52,042 bases of DNA from JAVBKE01 sp031554215 (GCA_031554215.1 JAVBKF010000084.1:1-52042), one strand, 5' to 3'; counted from the stretch's first letter, positions 41,316 through 51,852 are shown. Numbers and translations: made by a program. The notes: generated by a model not told the origin, from the letters alone.

Positions 41316-43730
41316 CTACATCATCATATTTGGATTCATATCAATCGAGAGATACACCCCTGTTTTTGCTGAGTTTACCCCAAAACGCTCATTAATTTCA
41401 GAGAGCAATGACAGTAAATTTGGTTCGTGCCGATACTTAATCAGGCACTGGAAGCGGTAACGATTGTTCACTTTCGCAATTGGTGACGGCGTAGGACCAA
41501 ATAGTAATGACGTTTCACCGAGCGCTGCTCGTAGCTGCTGCGTTACAGAATGAATCGCATCCATCGCTGTCATCTGATCGGGGTGTGACACCGTAATGAG
41601 TGTCATAAAGTAATAAGGCGCGAAAGCTGTTTGCCGTCTCACCGTCATTTCCCGCTCATAGAAAAGGTCATAATTTTGTAAGGCCGCAAGTTCTATGCTG
41701 TAATGCTCCGGCGTATACGTTTGAATGACAACTTCCCCTTCAAGTTCATGACGACCAGCACGCCCAGACACCTGCGTTAATAGCTGAAACGTCTTTTCCG
41801 AGGCACGAAAATCTGCAAGGTGTAAAGAAGTATCCGCTGACAATACTCCGACGAGTGTAATATTCGGAAAATCTAGCCCTTTTGCAATCATTTGCGTTCC
41901 AAGTAGAATATCCGCCTGTCCCGACGCTACTTGCCCCAGTAACTGTTCATGCGCGCCTTTTTTCCTTGTTGTATCAACATCCATCCGCACTACTCGGGCA
42001 TCAGGAAATCGTTTTGTCATTTCCTCTTCCACTTTCTGTGTCCCCGTTCCAAAGAAACGAATATGATCACTTTGGCAGGACGGACAAATTGTTGGGGGGA
42101 CGGACTCAAATCCACAGTAATGACATTTCAGTTGCTGACCTGAACTATGGTAGGTCAATGATACGTCACAATGAGGACATTCAACAACTACTCCGCAATC
42201 ACGGCACATCACAAAGGAAGAATAACCACGCCGATTGAGCAGAAGTACAATTTGCTCTTTCCGCGCCAGCCTTTCTGTCATTTTCTCTGATAATTCAGTT
42301 GAAAACATTGAACGATTCCCGCCTCGAAGTTCCTCACGCATATCGACAATCGATACGGACGGAAGCGCCCGCTGATTAATTCGTTCGTTTAGTGTGAGTA
42401 GCGTATAAACCGACTTCTTCGCCCGAGCAAAAGACTCGAGTGATGGTGTCGCACTACCCATGACTACAGGACATTTATGATGTTCAGCACGCTTTATTGC
42501 CACATCTCTCGTATGGTAACGCGGCGTATCTTCTTGCTTATAGGTGCCCTCATGCTCTTCATCAATGATGATAATCCCAATTTGTTTAAACGGTGCAAAG
42601 ATCGCAGAGCGAGCGCCAACAACCACTGACACTTCTCCTCGGTGAATTCTACGCCACTCATCATATTTCTCTCCATTTGAAAGTCCACTATGAAGAACAG
42701 CAACCTCATCCCCAAAACGCTCCTTGAACCGTGTAACCATTTGCGGCGTGAGTGCGATTTCAGGCACGAGCATAATCGCTTGCTTTCCTTCTTTCCGCAC
42801 GACATCAATTGACTGTAAATACACTTCTGTTTTCCCGCTACCAGTCACACCGTAGAGGAGGAAAGTTTCATTCCTTTCAGCAAGTGCAGCCGCCTCAATT
42901 TGCTTAAACACATTAGCTTGTAAAGGCGTGAGCTCCTTATGGACTGATTGGTTAAAGGACTTTGAACGAAACGGGTCACGATACTGTTCAACAGAGACAA
43001 GTTCGACAATTCCCTGCTCACTAAGCGCTTTCACCGTGGACAGCGTTGTCTGAACTGCGGTTCTTAGTAAGCTCATACTGATTTCAGTTGGTCCATCTCG
43101 AAAGAATTCAAGTAGCGCCCGCTGTTTCGTTGCTGATTTCTTAATTACTTGAATAATGGCTGCTAATTCAGCCTGTGATCTCAGCACGCGTATAACGGTC
43201 TCCGTTTTCACAGCGCCCTTACTGCCAACATGAAGGACAAGTTCTAAATGTCCACTCGCAATGTCGGTTTGAACTGCTTTCACCGCATCGCTTGCAAGAA
43301 TCGCTTCATACTTCAACTGATTCTTGTCGCCAAATAGCGCTTGTACTGCATCTAAGCAGTCCTCAATTTGCTTGCCAGGCGCAACAACTACTGTCTTCTG
43401 GTATCTCCCTTTCAAAGCAGCTGGAAGCATCGCCTGATAGGCGGCAATTGTTAGACAAACCGTTTCAGTCGCCATCCATCGTCCGAGTCCAAGTAGCTCT
43501 TCATTTAGAACAGGGTCTAAATCGAGTACTGACTCAATCGCTTTTAACTGCTTAAATTCAGATTCTGCCTTGATCTTCGTCACAAAACCGAGCAATTTTC
43601 GCGGACCAAAGGGAACGGTAACACGCATTCCTGGGCAAACGACAGATTGCCACTTGACTGGGACTAAGTAGTCAAATGGCTTATTAATTTGCTGAACGGG
43701 AATCTCTACATACACTTCTGCTATCAACAT
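41316..43730 (-). CDS. priA: Primosomal protein N' (PriA helicase)
   Basis: 3'-5' DNA helicase that restarts collapsed forks. 804 residues: N-terminal DNA-binding domain (VPFGPRKLLGFV), helicase motifs GVTGSGKTEVYL and DEEHEGTYKQ, a zinc-binding block of CxxC pairs (CRDCG, CPHC, CHYCG, CPSC) and QVSGRAGR. It sits between coaBC and def-fmt as usual. Confidence 0.97.
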   Translation of the reverse strand: MLIAEVYVEIPVQQINKPFDYLVPVKWQSVVCPGMRVTVPFGPRKLLGFVTKIKAESEFKQLKAIESVLDLDPVLNEELLGLGRWMATETVCLTIAAYQAMLPAALKGRYQKTVVVAPGKQIEDCLDAVQALFGDKNQLKYEAILASDAVKAVQTDIASGHLELVLHVGSKGAVKTETVIRVLRSQAELAAIIQVIKKSATKQRALLEFFRDGPTEISMSLLRTAVQTTLSTVKALSEQGIVELVSVEQYRDPFRSKSFNQSVHKELTPLQANVFKQIEAAALAERNETFLLYGVTGSGKTEVYLQSIDVVRKEGKQAIMLVPEIALTPQMVTRFKERFGDEVAVLHSGLSNGEKYDEWRRIHRGEVSVVVGARSAIFAPFKQIGIIIIDEEHEGTYKQEDTPRYHTRDVAIKRAEHHKCPVVMGSATPSLESFARAKKSVYTLLTLNERINQRALPSVSIVDMREELRGGNRSMFSTELSEKMTERLARKEQIVLLLNRRGYSSFVMCRDCGVVVECPHCDVSLTYHSSGQQLKCHYCGFESVPPTICPSCQSDHIRFFGTGTQKVEEEMTKRFPDARVVRMDVDTTRKKGAHEQLLGQVASGQADILLGTQMIAKGLDFPNITLVGVLSADTSLHLADFRASEKTFQLLTQVSGRAGRHELEGEVVIQTYTPEHYSIELAALQNYDLFYEREMTVRRQTAFAPYYFMTLITVSHPDQMTAMDAIHSVTQQLRAALGETSLLFGPTPSPIAKVNNRYRFQCLIKYRHEPNLLSLLSEINERFGVNSAKTGVYLSIDMNPNMMM

Positions 43731-43808
43731 CTGTCATCCTTTAATCAAATTCTATCGCTTCAAAAGCTATCAATTAAATCGCTCTTATCAACCAAGAACG
43801 CTTCATAA

Positions 43809-45002
43809 CTAACGCAAACGTCGGGCAATTATTTGTAAAATTTCATTAGCAACTGCCGTTTTCGTCATTAATGGGAGTGAAAGCGGATCTGCTTCCCTTT
43901 GATAGATCGTAACAATATTCGTATCAGTACCAAAGCCAGCGCCAGCTTTTGTCACATCATTTGCAATCAGCATATCGGCGTGCTTTTTTTCTAATTTCCC
44001 AATGGCATTTTCAGCGACATTTTCAGTCTCTGCCGCAAACCCAACAAGGTATTGCTTTGTTTTGGCTTGTCCCATTGCTAGCAAGATATCCGTCGTTTTA
44101 TTGAGCTGAACAAGCAACTCTTCGTCTCTCTTTTTAATCTTTTCCGCATGATAAATTGGTGTATAATCCGCTACAGCAGCAGAAGCGATTGCACAATCAC
44201 AGGCATGGTAGTGCTTCATTACAGCCTGATGCATGTCCGCTGCCGACATCACTTGGATTAATTGTACACCTGCTGGTGGATCCATATTTACTGGACCCGA
44301 AACAAGTACCACTTCTGCGCCCATTTGCACAGCCTGTCCAGCTAGGGCATAACCCATTTTCCCACTTGAAAAGTTCGATAGGTAACGAACTGGGTCAAGC
44401 TTCTCAATCGTTGGTCCCGCGGTAATCAGTAATTTCTTACCGGTCAAAACAGCATCTGTTGCACCGGAAAATGCGGCCAATTTAGCAATGATTTCCTCAG
44501 GTTCCTGCATGCGTCCTTTGCCTGTATAACCACAAGCTAAATACCCGGCATCAGCATCAAGAAGATGGTAACCATCGCGCACAAGCGTTGCTAAATTCCG
44601 AAGTACAGCCTTATTCTCAATCATATTGCTGTTCATCGCAGTAGCAATAAATACTGGTGCTTTGGTTGCAAGTATCGTTGTTGTCAGCAAATTATCAGCA
44701 ATCCCGTTCGCAAGCTTCCCAATCGTGTTTGCCGTCGCAGGAGCAACAAGGACTAAGTCAGCCCAGTCAGCAAGCCCAATATGGGTAATCTTCTCTGGAG
44801 CGCGCTCATCAAACGTATCTGTATACGTTTCATTTTGTGACAGTGCCTGAAAAGTGAGTGGCGTCACAAACTCAGCACCTGCTTTACTGAGGATCACTTT
44901 TACTTCTGCACCTTGTTGCACGAGTTTACTGGTCAGTGCAGCGGCTTTGAAAGCTGCAATTCCGCCCGTAACGCATAACAGTATTTTTTTATTTGTCAGC
45001 AT
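43809..45002 (-). CDS. coaBC: Bifunctional phosphopantothenoylcysteine decarboxylase/synthetase
   Basis: Coenzyme A synthesis, two consecutive steps. 397 residues: N-terminal flavin-dependent decarboxylase (TGGIAAFKAA, ATAMNSNM, GYLACGYTGKGRM with the catalytic cysteine) and C-terminal CTP-dependent synthetase (ITAGPTIEKLDPVRYLSN, LIANDVTKAG). The decarboxylase half is related to DpaB encoded earlier in the window. GGAGG precedes the ATG. Confidence 0.96.
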   Translation of the reverse strand: MLTNKKILLCVTGGIAAFKAAALTSKLVQQGAEVKVILSKAGAEFVTPLTFQALSQNETYTDTFDERAPEKITHIGLADWADLVLVAPATANTIGKLANGIADNLLTTTILATKAPVFIATAMNSNMIENKAVLRNLATLVRDGYHLLDADAGYLACGYTGKGRMQEPEEIIAKLAAFSGATDAVLTGKKLLITAGPTIEKLDPVRYLSNFSSGKMGYALAGQAVQMGAEVVLVSGPVNMDPPAGVQLIQVMSAADMHQAVMKHYHACDCAIASAAVADYTPIYHAEKIKKRDEELLVQLNKTTDILLAMGQAKTKQYLVGFAAETENVAENAIGKLEKKHADMLIANDVTKAGAGFGTDTNIVTIYQREADPLSLPLMTKTAVANEILQIIARRLR

Positions 45003-45355
45003 ACCCTACTGCCTCCATCTACTAGTATCGCGTGTCCATCTATCTCTACGTCTATTGGTTTATCTGCATTCACTAAGCTCGAATAACTAGATGATCAAGT
45101 CAATCCTCACTTGTTAGTAAACTAGCATCTAGGCTACTTGAATTTCACCCCGGCAATCAGGGCGCACTCATTCACATCGTACACTTGCCCTCAAATAACG
45201 AGCTCATTATTCGCAGAAAACTTCAAAGCTCCGCTACGTTTTTCCTACTGCTTGATGCGAAAAACGCTTCATTTCATACAATCATGTTTCAGTATAAAAC
45301 GAATAGCCCCCGATGCTGCTACGAATTGGGGGCTTTAACAAACCACGATTTTTAT
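45003..45355. other. Intergenic region between rpoZ and coaBC
   Basis: 353 bases. The rpoZ-proximal end has a terminator hairpin (45305-45334). The rest should hold the coaBC promoter but I see no convincing -35/-10 pair, and no gene. Confidence 0.45.
45305..45334 (-). terminator. Hairpin terminator after rpoZ
   Basis: AGCCCCC pairs with GGGGGCT across a 16-base loop on the minus strand, followed by ATTCGTTTTA. The stem is strong and GC-rich; the T tract is modest. Confidence 0.65.
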
Positions 45356-45559
45356 TTACTCTTCTTTTTCCAATTCAAAAGTCAGTGTGTTCGCATGGAT
45401 TTCTTCTAATGCCACACCTACGTTTTTGAAAGAACGCGGTTCAATCGTTGGTGGTAATCCTGTCTTTTGTAAGTTTCGCGCACGCTTTGCCGCAACTGAC
45501 ACAAGTGAATATTTTGAATCAATTTTCTCGAGTAGTGAATCAATCGGTGGATATAACAT
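45356..45559 (-). CDS. rpoZ: RNA polymerase omega subunit
   Basis: 67-residue omega subunit, MLYPPIDSLLEKIDSKYSLV then VAAKRARNL, the core clamp to the beta' subunit. ATG at 45559 follows GGAGG by nine bases and lies inside the end of gmk, with a 20-base overlap; the longer frame to 45637 is only gmk read in another phase. Confidence 0.96.
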   Translation of the reverse strand: MLYPPIDSLLEKIDSKYSLVSVAAKRARNLQKTGLPPTIEPRSFKNVGVALEEIHANTLTFELEKEE

Positions 45560-46175
45560 TTTCTTTTTCCTCCAGTATTCTTCGGTAATTTTTTTCAACA
45601 CGTTCACGGCGACAATGCTCCGCCTTAATAATGGCAATCACTTTATCACATGCTATTTGAATGTCATCATTGACAACAACATAATCATAATGTTTCACGC
45701 AGTCAATTTCTTCGCGTGCTTCCTTCAGACGACAATTCATCACGTCTTCCGTTTCCGTACCACGAATCCTGATCCGATTACGCAATTCATCAAAACTTGG
45801 TGGAGCTAAGAAAATAAACAATGCCTCAGGAAACTTCTCACGAACCTGAACAGCACCATCGACAGTAATTTCTAAGAAGATATCCTGCCCTGCTGCTATC
45901 GCTTCTTTCACATAGGAAAGTGGGGTTCCGTAATAATTACCAACAAACTCAGCATGTTCTAAGAGCTCATCAGATGCAATCATCTGCTCAAATTCAGGTT
46001 TTGTTTTGAAGAAGTAATCAACACCTTCCTGCTCACCAGGGCGAGGCTTTCTTGATGTTGCTGAGATAGAATACTTAAAATGTAAATTTTCACGCGCAAA
46101 AATGGCCTGTCTGACAGTACCCTTGCCAACCCCTGAGGGACCTGAAAATACGATCAATAATCCCTTTTCATCCAA
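45540..46175 (-). CDS. gmk: Guanylate kinase
   Basis: Phosphorylates GMP to GDP. 211 residues from a TTG start eight bases after GGGGGAG. P-loop SGPSGVGKGT at 11-20 and the GMP-binding SATSRKPRPGE and YFF motifs are present. It follows yicC by 22 bases, with no remA between them, and overlaps rpoZ. Confidence 0.96.
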   Translation of the reverse strand: MDEKGLLIVFSGPSGVGKGTVRQAIFARENLHFKYSISATSRKPRPGEQEGVDYFFKTKPEFEQMIASDELLEHAEFVGNYYGTPLSYVKEAIAAGQDIFLEITVDGAVQVREKFPEALFIFLAPPSFDELRNRIRIRGTETEDVMNCRLKEAREEIDCVKHYDYVVVNDDIQIACDKVIAIIKAEHCRRERVEKNYRRILEEKENVISTD

Positions 46176-46197
46176 TTATAACACTCCCCCATAGATA

Positions 46198-47064
46198 TTA
46201 CTCTATATTTTGCACTTGTTCTTTCATTTTTTCAAGTATTGTCTTCATTTCAACGACTTCTCTCGAGATTAACACTTCGTTTGACTTTGCACCAATCGTG
46301 TTCACCTCACGATTCATCTCTTGAATCAGAAAGTCTAATTTTCTACCAATCGGTCCATTTTCTTGTAATGTTTGTGTCAATTGTAGTAAGTGACTTTCAA
46401 GTCTGGTTGCTTCTTCATGAATGTCAGCTTTATCAGTATACAACACAATTTCAGTTAATAACCGATTTTGATCGAAATTTTCGTCACCGATCGCTGAAAG
46501 TTTCTGTTCAAGTCGGTCTTTATACTTTTGAACAACGGTCGGTGCAAGCGCAATTACGTGCCCTAAGTGTTTCGTGCAAAGCACTTGCTGGCGAATTAAA
46601 TCCGCCTCCAGATGAACACCTTCCTGACCACGCATGCTGACCAACTGATGAATTGCCTCATCAGTTGCCGCAAGTAGTAATGCCTCAAGCAGATCCTTTT
46701 TAGTATCTATTTCTTCTATGGATAAAACAGCCTCATGGGTCAAGAGATCAGCAAATGAAAGCGACTCCACATCTGCATCAAATTCTTTTGCTGCTGCCCT
46801 CAGTTGCTGGGCAATATCCCAATTGACATGAACAACTTTCTGTGTCAATTGATTAGAAGTGATGGTCACGAACACTTCTACGCGCCCTCTAGATAGTTTA
46901 TTCTGAATCCGGCTCTTAATCTTTGACTCAAATGATATCATTTGTTTGGGTGCACGAAAAACACATTCAAAAAAACGATGATTGACTGATTTTATTTCAA
47001 CAAACACTTGTAACAGGTCGTTCACAGCCTTGCCATTACCATACCCTGTCATACTCTGTGTCAC
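46198..47064 (-). CDS. yloC: YicC/YloC family endoribonuclease
   Basis: 288 residues from a GTG at 47064 (MTQSMTGYG), eight bases after AAAGGAG; a TTG two codons earlier is too close to that site. The family is a recently recognised metal-dependent endoribonuclease. SMTGYG, EIKSVNHRFFE and the C-terminal DFLIQEMNREVNTIGAKS are diagnostic. First gene of yloC-gmk-rpoZ. Confidence 0.94.
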   Translation of the reverse strand: MTQSMTGYGNGKAVNDLLQVFVEIKSVNHRFFECVFRAPKQMISFESKIKSRIQNKLSRGRVEVFVTITSNQLTQKVVHVNWDIAQQLRAAAKEFDADVESLSFADLLTHEAVLSIEEIDTKKDLLEALLLAATDEAIHQLVSMRGQEGVHLEADLIRQQVLCTKHLGHVIALAPTVVQKYKDRLEQKLSAIGDENFDQNRLLTEIVLYTDKADIHEEATRLESHLLQLTQTLQENGPIGRKLDFLIQEMNREVNTIGAKSNEVLISREVVEMKTILEKMKEQVQNIE

Positions 47065-47330
47065 GGTCAAAACTCCTTTAACGTTCTCTTTTTTCTCTAA
47101 TGAAACTACGCTAGTCGGTCGTTTACTGTTTTCCTGTTGTCATTTCAACATAATGAAAAGTGCCGAGTTCCCTATTTCATTGTATGCTATTTTGCCTCTA
47201 TGACACGATTCCCCATTGCTTAGCTGTCATCGTGCCGCAGGCCGCAATACGTATAGCAACCGAAACCTTGAGCTATACGCTGCCAACTTTCTGATACAGC
47301 TATGTGAAAGGGAACTATAGCCCCATCACT

Positions 47331-47357
47331 AAAAAAGCAACAGCACACGCTGTTACT
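47331..47357 (-). terminator. Terminator of the P-type ATPase gene
   Basis: AGTAACAGC pairs with GCTGTTGCT across GTGT, followed by six T. The left arm overlaps the stop codon of the ATPase gene. Confidence 0.9.
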
Positions 47358-50055
47358 TCGTTATTTTAACATAGTTTGCACGCTTTTTTCCATTTCCCGC
47401 GAAAAAATCTACCGTCAATAAGAAAGTTGGGAGCGACGCCATTCCAATAATCAGCAACCAATCTCTTGGTACAATCGGCACGGTATGGAAAATGGTTTGT
47501 AGCGGTGGGTAGTACAGTACAGCAAGCGTCAGCGCAAGCGATGACACGACCGCCCAAACTAAGTACATATTGCCAAATGGGTTGCGACTGAAAATTGATT
47601 TCTCGCTACGACAATCAAAGACATGAATCAGCTGTGCCAAGATCAGCGTAGTAAAAGCGACTGATTGTGCATAGACCAGTTGATTAGGATTGTTTTGATA
47701 CACAGTCATAAATGCAAGAATCGTTGCAATACCAATCAGCAAACCACGCGACATTACTTTCCAACCTAGTCCGCGGGTAAAAACGCCTTCTCTCGGTGGT
47801 CTCGGTGGTCTTTTCATCACATTTTCTTCTGGTTTATCGAGTCCAAGTGCCATCGCTGGCAAACCGTCCGTAACAAGATTAATCCATAGTATTTGGATTG
47901 GAATTAATGGGAGTGGTAATCCCATCACCATCGCGAACAACATAACCAGTATTTCCCCTACATTTGAAGCCAGCAAATAGCGAATGAACTTACGAATATT
48001 TTCATAAATATTACGCCCCTCTTGGATCGCTGCCTTAATCGTAGCAAAATGATCATCAAGGAGAATGAGTTCAGACGTTTCTTTTGCCACATCCGTACCG
48101 GTAATCCCCATTGAAATACCAATATCAGCAGCTTTAATCGCTGGTGCATCATTGACACCATCGCCAGTCATTGCGACAATATGCCCTTGCTTTTGGAATG
48201 CTTTGACAATCCGTAATTTGTGTTCCGGCGTTACGCGGGCAAATACGGAAACAGATTCTACCTCAGCGTAGAGTTCGCGGTCGCCCATCATGTCAAGCAT
48301 TTTCCCTGTCATGACTTTATCACCATCATGATAAATATCCAGTTGATCAGCAATGGATACAGCTGTATCCCGGTGGTCTCCCGTAATCATTACCGTTTTG
48401 ATACCCGCTTCACGACACTTCCTCACCGCATTTTTCACTTCTGGGCGTGGTGGGTCAAACATTCCTTGTAGCCCGATAAACGTAAGATTCTTCTCCGCTG
48501 ACAATTCATCGACAATTTGATCAGGGCTGGCAATTTGTTTGTATGCCACCGCAATTGTCCGCAGTGCTTGTCCATTCATTTGCGCGAGTGCCGCTTCAAT
48601 CCGTGCTTCATAATGAGCATGCAACGTCGTTTCCTGACCTTCCCACAGGATTGAAATACAACGCTCGAGTAAAACATCCGGTGCACCTTTCGTAATTAAT
48701 AGGTGTCCACCTTGTTCATCTCTGACTAGAACACTCATACACTTGCGCGTCGCATCGAAAGGAAACTCTTTAACCAATGTAAATTTCTCATTTAAAAAAT
48801 CTCTCGTGAGGCCTGCCTTCATCGCAGCAACAAGCATTGCCCCTTCAGTTGGGTCGCCATCAATTGTATATTGATTGTTCTTCAACTTTAGCTCTGCATG
48901 ATTACAAAGCGCACCAAGTGTCAATAGTTGCTGCAGGACTTTTTGATCATATCGCCCTGTTTGAATCGCTGAAAACTCTCCTTTAGGCTTGTAGCCAATG
49001 CCTGAAACCTGCCAAAGTGACCCGCCAGCCCAGAGTTTTGTAACCGTCATTTTATTCTCTGTCATTGTCCCTGTTTTATCAGAACAAATCACCGAAGCAC
49101 AGCCAAGTGTTTCGACAGCCGGCAGTTTACGGACGAGTGCTTTTTGCCGAATCATGCGCTGAACGCCGAGTGACAGTGCCACTGTGACAATCGCTGGTAA
49201 TCCTTCTGGAATCGCCGCTACTGCCAGAGAGACCCCTGCTAAAATCATCGTATAAACCGGATTGCCTTGATAAATCCCAATGCCTACTACGAGTAGAGTC
49301 AGTAGTAATGCAGCAATAATCAAGATTTTCCCGAGTTGTTCCAAACGAATTTGCAAAGGCGTTTGCACATTCTCGGTTGTGTTCAGCATTTGGGCAATTT
49401 GGCCCATGGCCGTTTTCATACCTGTTGCGACAACGACACCAACACCTGAACCCCTAGTAACAAGGGTTCCCATGAATGCCATATTGGTTTGTTCACCGAG
49501 TTCACTACTGGTTACCACTGCTGGAAGCGCAGTTTTGCTAATTGGCAATGATTCACCTGTCAACGCTGACTCCTCAACCTCTAGCGAAGATTGTTTCAAA
49601 ATCCGCACATCGGCACCAATTTTATCCCCTGCAGAAAAACGAACGATATCACCGATAACAACCTGCTTTGATGCTCGCTTGGCCCATTCACCATCGCGCA
49701 GAACAAATAGTTGCGGCGACGCTAGACTCCGAAGCGCCTGTAATGATTTCTCCGCCTTTTTCTCCTGAAAAAAACCAAGGAAACCATTAATAATCACGAT
49801 TGCGATAATCGCATAAGCATCAATCATTTCTCCAAGAAAGCCTGAAATGATCGTTGCCGCAATCAACACATAGACCATAAAATCTTTGAATTGACCTAGA
49901 AACAAAGCGAGCGCCGATTGCCGTTTTCCTTCAATGAGCTCATTGGTTCCAAATTTCTTTAACCGTATGTCCGCTTCATCAGAGGGCAACCCTTGTCCCG
50001 TTTTCACACGATAATGTTCTTCTAATTGCTGAACTGACATTTCTTGTACATTCAT
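47353..50055 (-). CDS. yloB: P-type Ca2+-transporting ATPase (SERCA-like, YloB)
   Basis: Membrane calcium exporter of the P2A class, 900 residues. An N-terminal cation-ATPase domain leads to membrane helices at about 56-95, the actuator TGES at 166-169, two helices at about 245-295 with PEGLP (283-287) as ion-binding bend, the phosphorylated aspartate D326 in SDKTGT, GDGVNDAP, and six C-terminal helices. In B. subtilis yloB is sporulation-linked and contributes to spore heat resistance. GGAGG precedes the ATG. It diverges from rqcH. Confidence 0.95.
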   Translation of the reverse strand: MNVQEMSVQQLEEHYRVKTGQGLPSDEADIRLKKFGTNELIEGKRQSALALFLGQFKDFMVYVLIAATIISGFLGEMIDAYAIIAIVIINGFLGFFQEKKAEKSLQALRSLASPQLFVLRDGEWAKRASKQVVIGDIVRFSAGDKIGADVRILKQSSLEVEESALTGESLPISKTALPAVVTSSELGEQTNMAFMGTLVTRGSGVGVVVATGMKTAMGQIAQMLNTTENVQTPLQIRLEQLGKILIIAALLLTLLVVGIGIYQGNPVYTMILAGVSLAVAAIPEGLPAIVTVALSLGVQRMIRQKALVRKLPAVETLGCASVICSDKTGTMTENKMTVTKLWAGGSLWQVSGIGYKPKGEFSAIQTGRYDQKVLQQLLTLGALCNHAELKLKNNQYTIDGDPTEGAMLVAAMKAGLTRDFLNEKFTLVKEFPFDATRKCMSVLVRDEQGGHLLITKGAPDVLLERCISILWEGQETTLHAHYEARIEAALAQMNGQALRTIAVAYKQIASPDQIVDELSAEKNLTFIGLQGMFDPPRPEVKNAVRKCREAGIKTVMITGDHRDTAVSIADQLDIYHDGDKVMTGKMLDMMGDRELYAEVESVSVFARVTPEHKLRIVKAFQKQGHIVAMTGDGVNDAPAIKAADIGISMGITGTDVAKETSELILLDDHFATIKAAIQEGRNIYENIRKFIRYLLASNVGEILVMLFAMVMGLPLPLIPIQILWINLVTDGLPAMALGLDKPEENVMKRPPRPPREGVFTRGLGWKVMSRGLLIGIATILAFMTVYQNNPNQLVYAQSVAFTTLILAQLIHVFDCRSEKSIFSRNPFGNMYLVWAVVSSLALTLAVLYYPPLQTIFHTVPIVPRDWLLIIGMASLPTFLLTVDFFAGNGKKRANYVKITK

Positions 50056-50114
50056 GCAAATAGGTACCTCCTACAATCTCTATCACTTATCAATATTCAG
50101 TAATCGCAGATAAA

Positions 50115-50123
50115 TGATATAAT
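50115..50123 (+). promoter_or_regulatory. Extended -10 promoter of rqcH
   Basis: TGATATAAT: perfect TATAAT with a TGn extension, 30 bases before the rqcH start. No clear -35. Confidence 0.6.
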
Positions 50124-50153
50124 GTTAAAAAAAAGAATAAAAAGAGGATCACC

Positions 50154-51845
50154 ATGTCATTTGATGGATTATTCACAAGAGGAATGGTTAAAGAATTACA
50201 GACAAATCTAAGCGGCGGTAGAATCAATAAAATTCACCAGCCTTCCAAGAACGAGCTGCTGTTCGTGATTCGGGCAAATGGACAAAATAGGCGATTATTA
50301 CTTTCTAGCCATTCAAGTTATGCCCGCGCGCAGTTGACGGAAGAGAAAATTGACAACCCGAATGAAGCCACGATGTTCTGTATGTTGTTGCGTAAACATC
50401 TAGAGGGCTTTACAATCGAAGACATCACACAAGTTGGTTTAGAACGAATCATCACCTTTCATATTCGTGGTCGTAATGAGATTGGTGATCTGACGAGTAA
50501 GCAATTGATTGTTGAAATTATGGGGAAACACAGCAACATTATTTTGGTTGATCCCGTGCGCGGTATGATTCTCGATTGTATTAAACATGTTTCGCCTGTC
50601 GTCAACCGCGTGCGAACGTTGCTCCCAGGGCACACGTATCAGGCACCACCAGCGCAGGATAAGCGCAATCCCTTATCGGTCAGCGCGGATGAAATCAATG
50701 TGATTCATTTTACAGATATCGGTGCGGCGAAAACATTGGTTACTGAGTTTGCTGGCCTATCGCCATTTATCACACGGGCACTACTGAGTGCAGAGGATTT
50801 CGTGCAGTACATGGATTTAGCGAAAAGGCATCAATATCAACCGACAATGATGGTCAGCTCGGAGCAGAAAGAGAGTTTTTACCTGTGGCCACTTGCTATT
50901 TCGTCAGTGGAAGTAAAAACATTTCCATCACTTAGCGAACTACTAGACCGATTTTATTTTGGCAAAGCAGGACGAGACCGCAATAAGCAACAAGCGGCTG
51001 ATTTAATCAAATTGATCCAGAATGAACTGGATAAAAATCAACATAAGCTGTCGAAACTCGCGAATCAGTTGATTGATGCAAAAAATGCTGATATCTACAA
51101 AAAGACCGGTGAACTACTGACGGCGAACTTGCACCTGTTGTCAAAAGGGATGAAGACTGCTACCGTGCAAGATTATTATCACCCTGATCTAATAGACGTC
51201 AGTATACCGCTAGACCCGCGTAAAGCGCCAAATGCAAACGCACAACACTATTTTGCCAAGTACCAAAAAGCAAAGAAATCAATCCAGCATATTCATGAAC
51301 AGTCAGCGCTCGCTAAGGTCGAAATTGATTATTTGGAGAACATCCTTCATCAGCTAGAAACTGTTGGTGTTGGCGATATCGAGGAAATTCGCAGTGAGCT
51401 AGAAGAACAGAAATATGTCCGGGTCCGGGAGCGGAAGAATAAGAAAAAGAAACCTAAACCCAAGAATCCGGTTCTCGAAGAGTACACAGCATCAGATGGA
51501 ACTGAGATTCTCGTTGGCAAAAACAATCTCCAGAACGAATACCTAACAATGCGACTAGCCGGCAAAAATAATCTTTGGTTTCACGTCAAAGATATTCCCG
51601 GTTCACATGTTGTGATCCGGAGCGATGCACCGTCTGAAGCGGCGACACTCGAAGCAGCGCAACTTGCTGCTTACTTCAGTAAAGCAAGTGAATCAAGTAA
51701 TGTTGCCGTCGACTATACACTGATCAAACATGTGAAAAAGCCCTCAGGTGCAAAGCCCGGCTATGTCACCTATGATCATCAACAAACGACCTATGTCACA
51801 CCTAGCGAAGACCAAGTGCTTACACTTAGACATAACGGGAGGTAA
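50154..51845 (+). CDS. rqcH: Ribosome quality control protein RqcH (NFACT family)
   Basis: Binds stalled 50S-peptidyl-tRNA complexes and recruits tRNA-Ala to add C-terminal alanine tails that mark nascent chains for ClpXP. 563 residues: NFACT-N domain (MSFDGLFTRGMVKEL, FCMLLRKHLEGF), a helix-hairpin and coiled-coil middle with a lysine-rich patch (about 425-440), then NFACT-R (GKNNLWFHVKDIPGSHVVI). Older annotation as fibronectin-binding protein reflects homology only. AGAGGATCACC precedes ATG. Confidence 0.95.
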   Translation: MSFDGLFTRGMVKELQTNLSGGRINKIHQPSKNELLFVIRANGQNRRLLLSSHSSYARAQLTEEKIDNPNEATMFCMLLRKHLEGFTIEDITQVGLERIITFHIRGRNEIGDLTSKQLIVEIMGKHSNIILVDPVRGMILDCIKHVSPVVNRVRTLLPGHTYQAPPAQDKRNPLSVSADEINVIHFTDIGAAKTLVTEFAGLSPFITRALLSAEDFVQYMDLAKRHQYQPTMMVSSEQKESFYLWPLAISSVEVKTFPSLSELLDRFYFGKAGRDRNKQQAADLIKLIQNELDKNQHKLSKLANQLIDAKNADIYKKTGELLTANLHLLSKGMKTATVQDYYHPDLIDVSIPLDPRKAPNANAQHYFAKYQKAKKSIQHIHEQSALAKVEIDYLENILHQLETVGVGDIEEIRSELEEQKYVRVRERKNKKKKPKPKNPVLEEYTASDGTEILVGKNNLQNEYLTMRLAGKNNLWFHVKDIPGSHVVIRSDAPSEAATLEAAQLAAYFSKASESSNVAVDYTLIKHVKKPSGAKPGYVTYDHQQTTYVTPSEDQVLTLRHNGR

Positions 51846-51852
51846 TGATGGG

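Noticed and set aside
46982..47203. Plus-strand frame of 73 codons opposite the start of yloC
   Set aside because: It is largely antisense to yloC, with no ribosome binding site or recognisable protein features.
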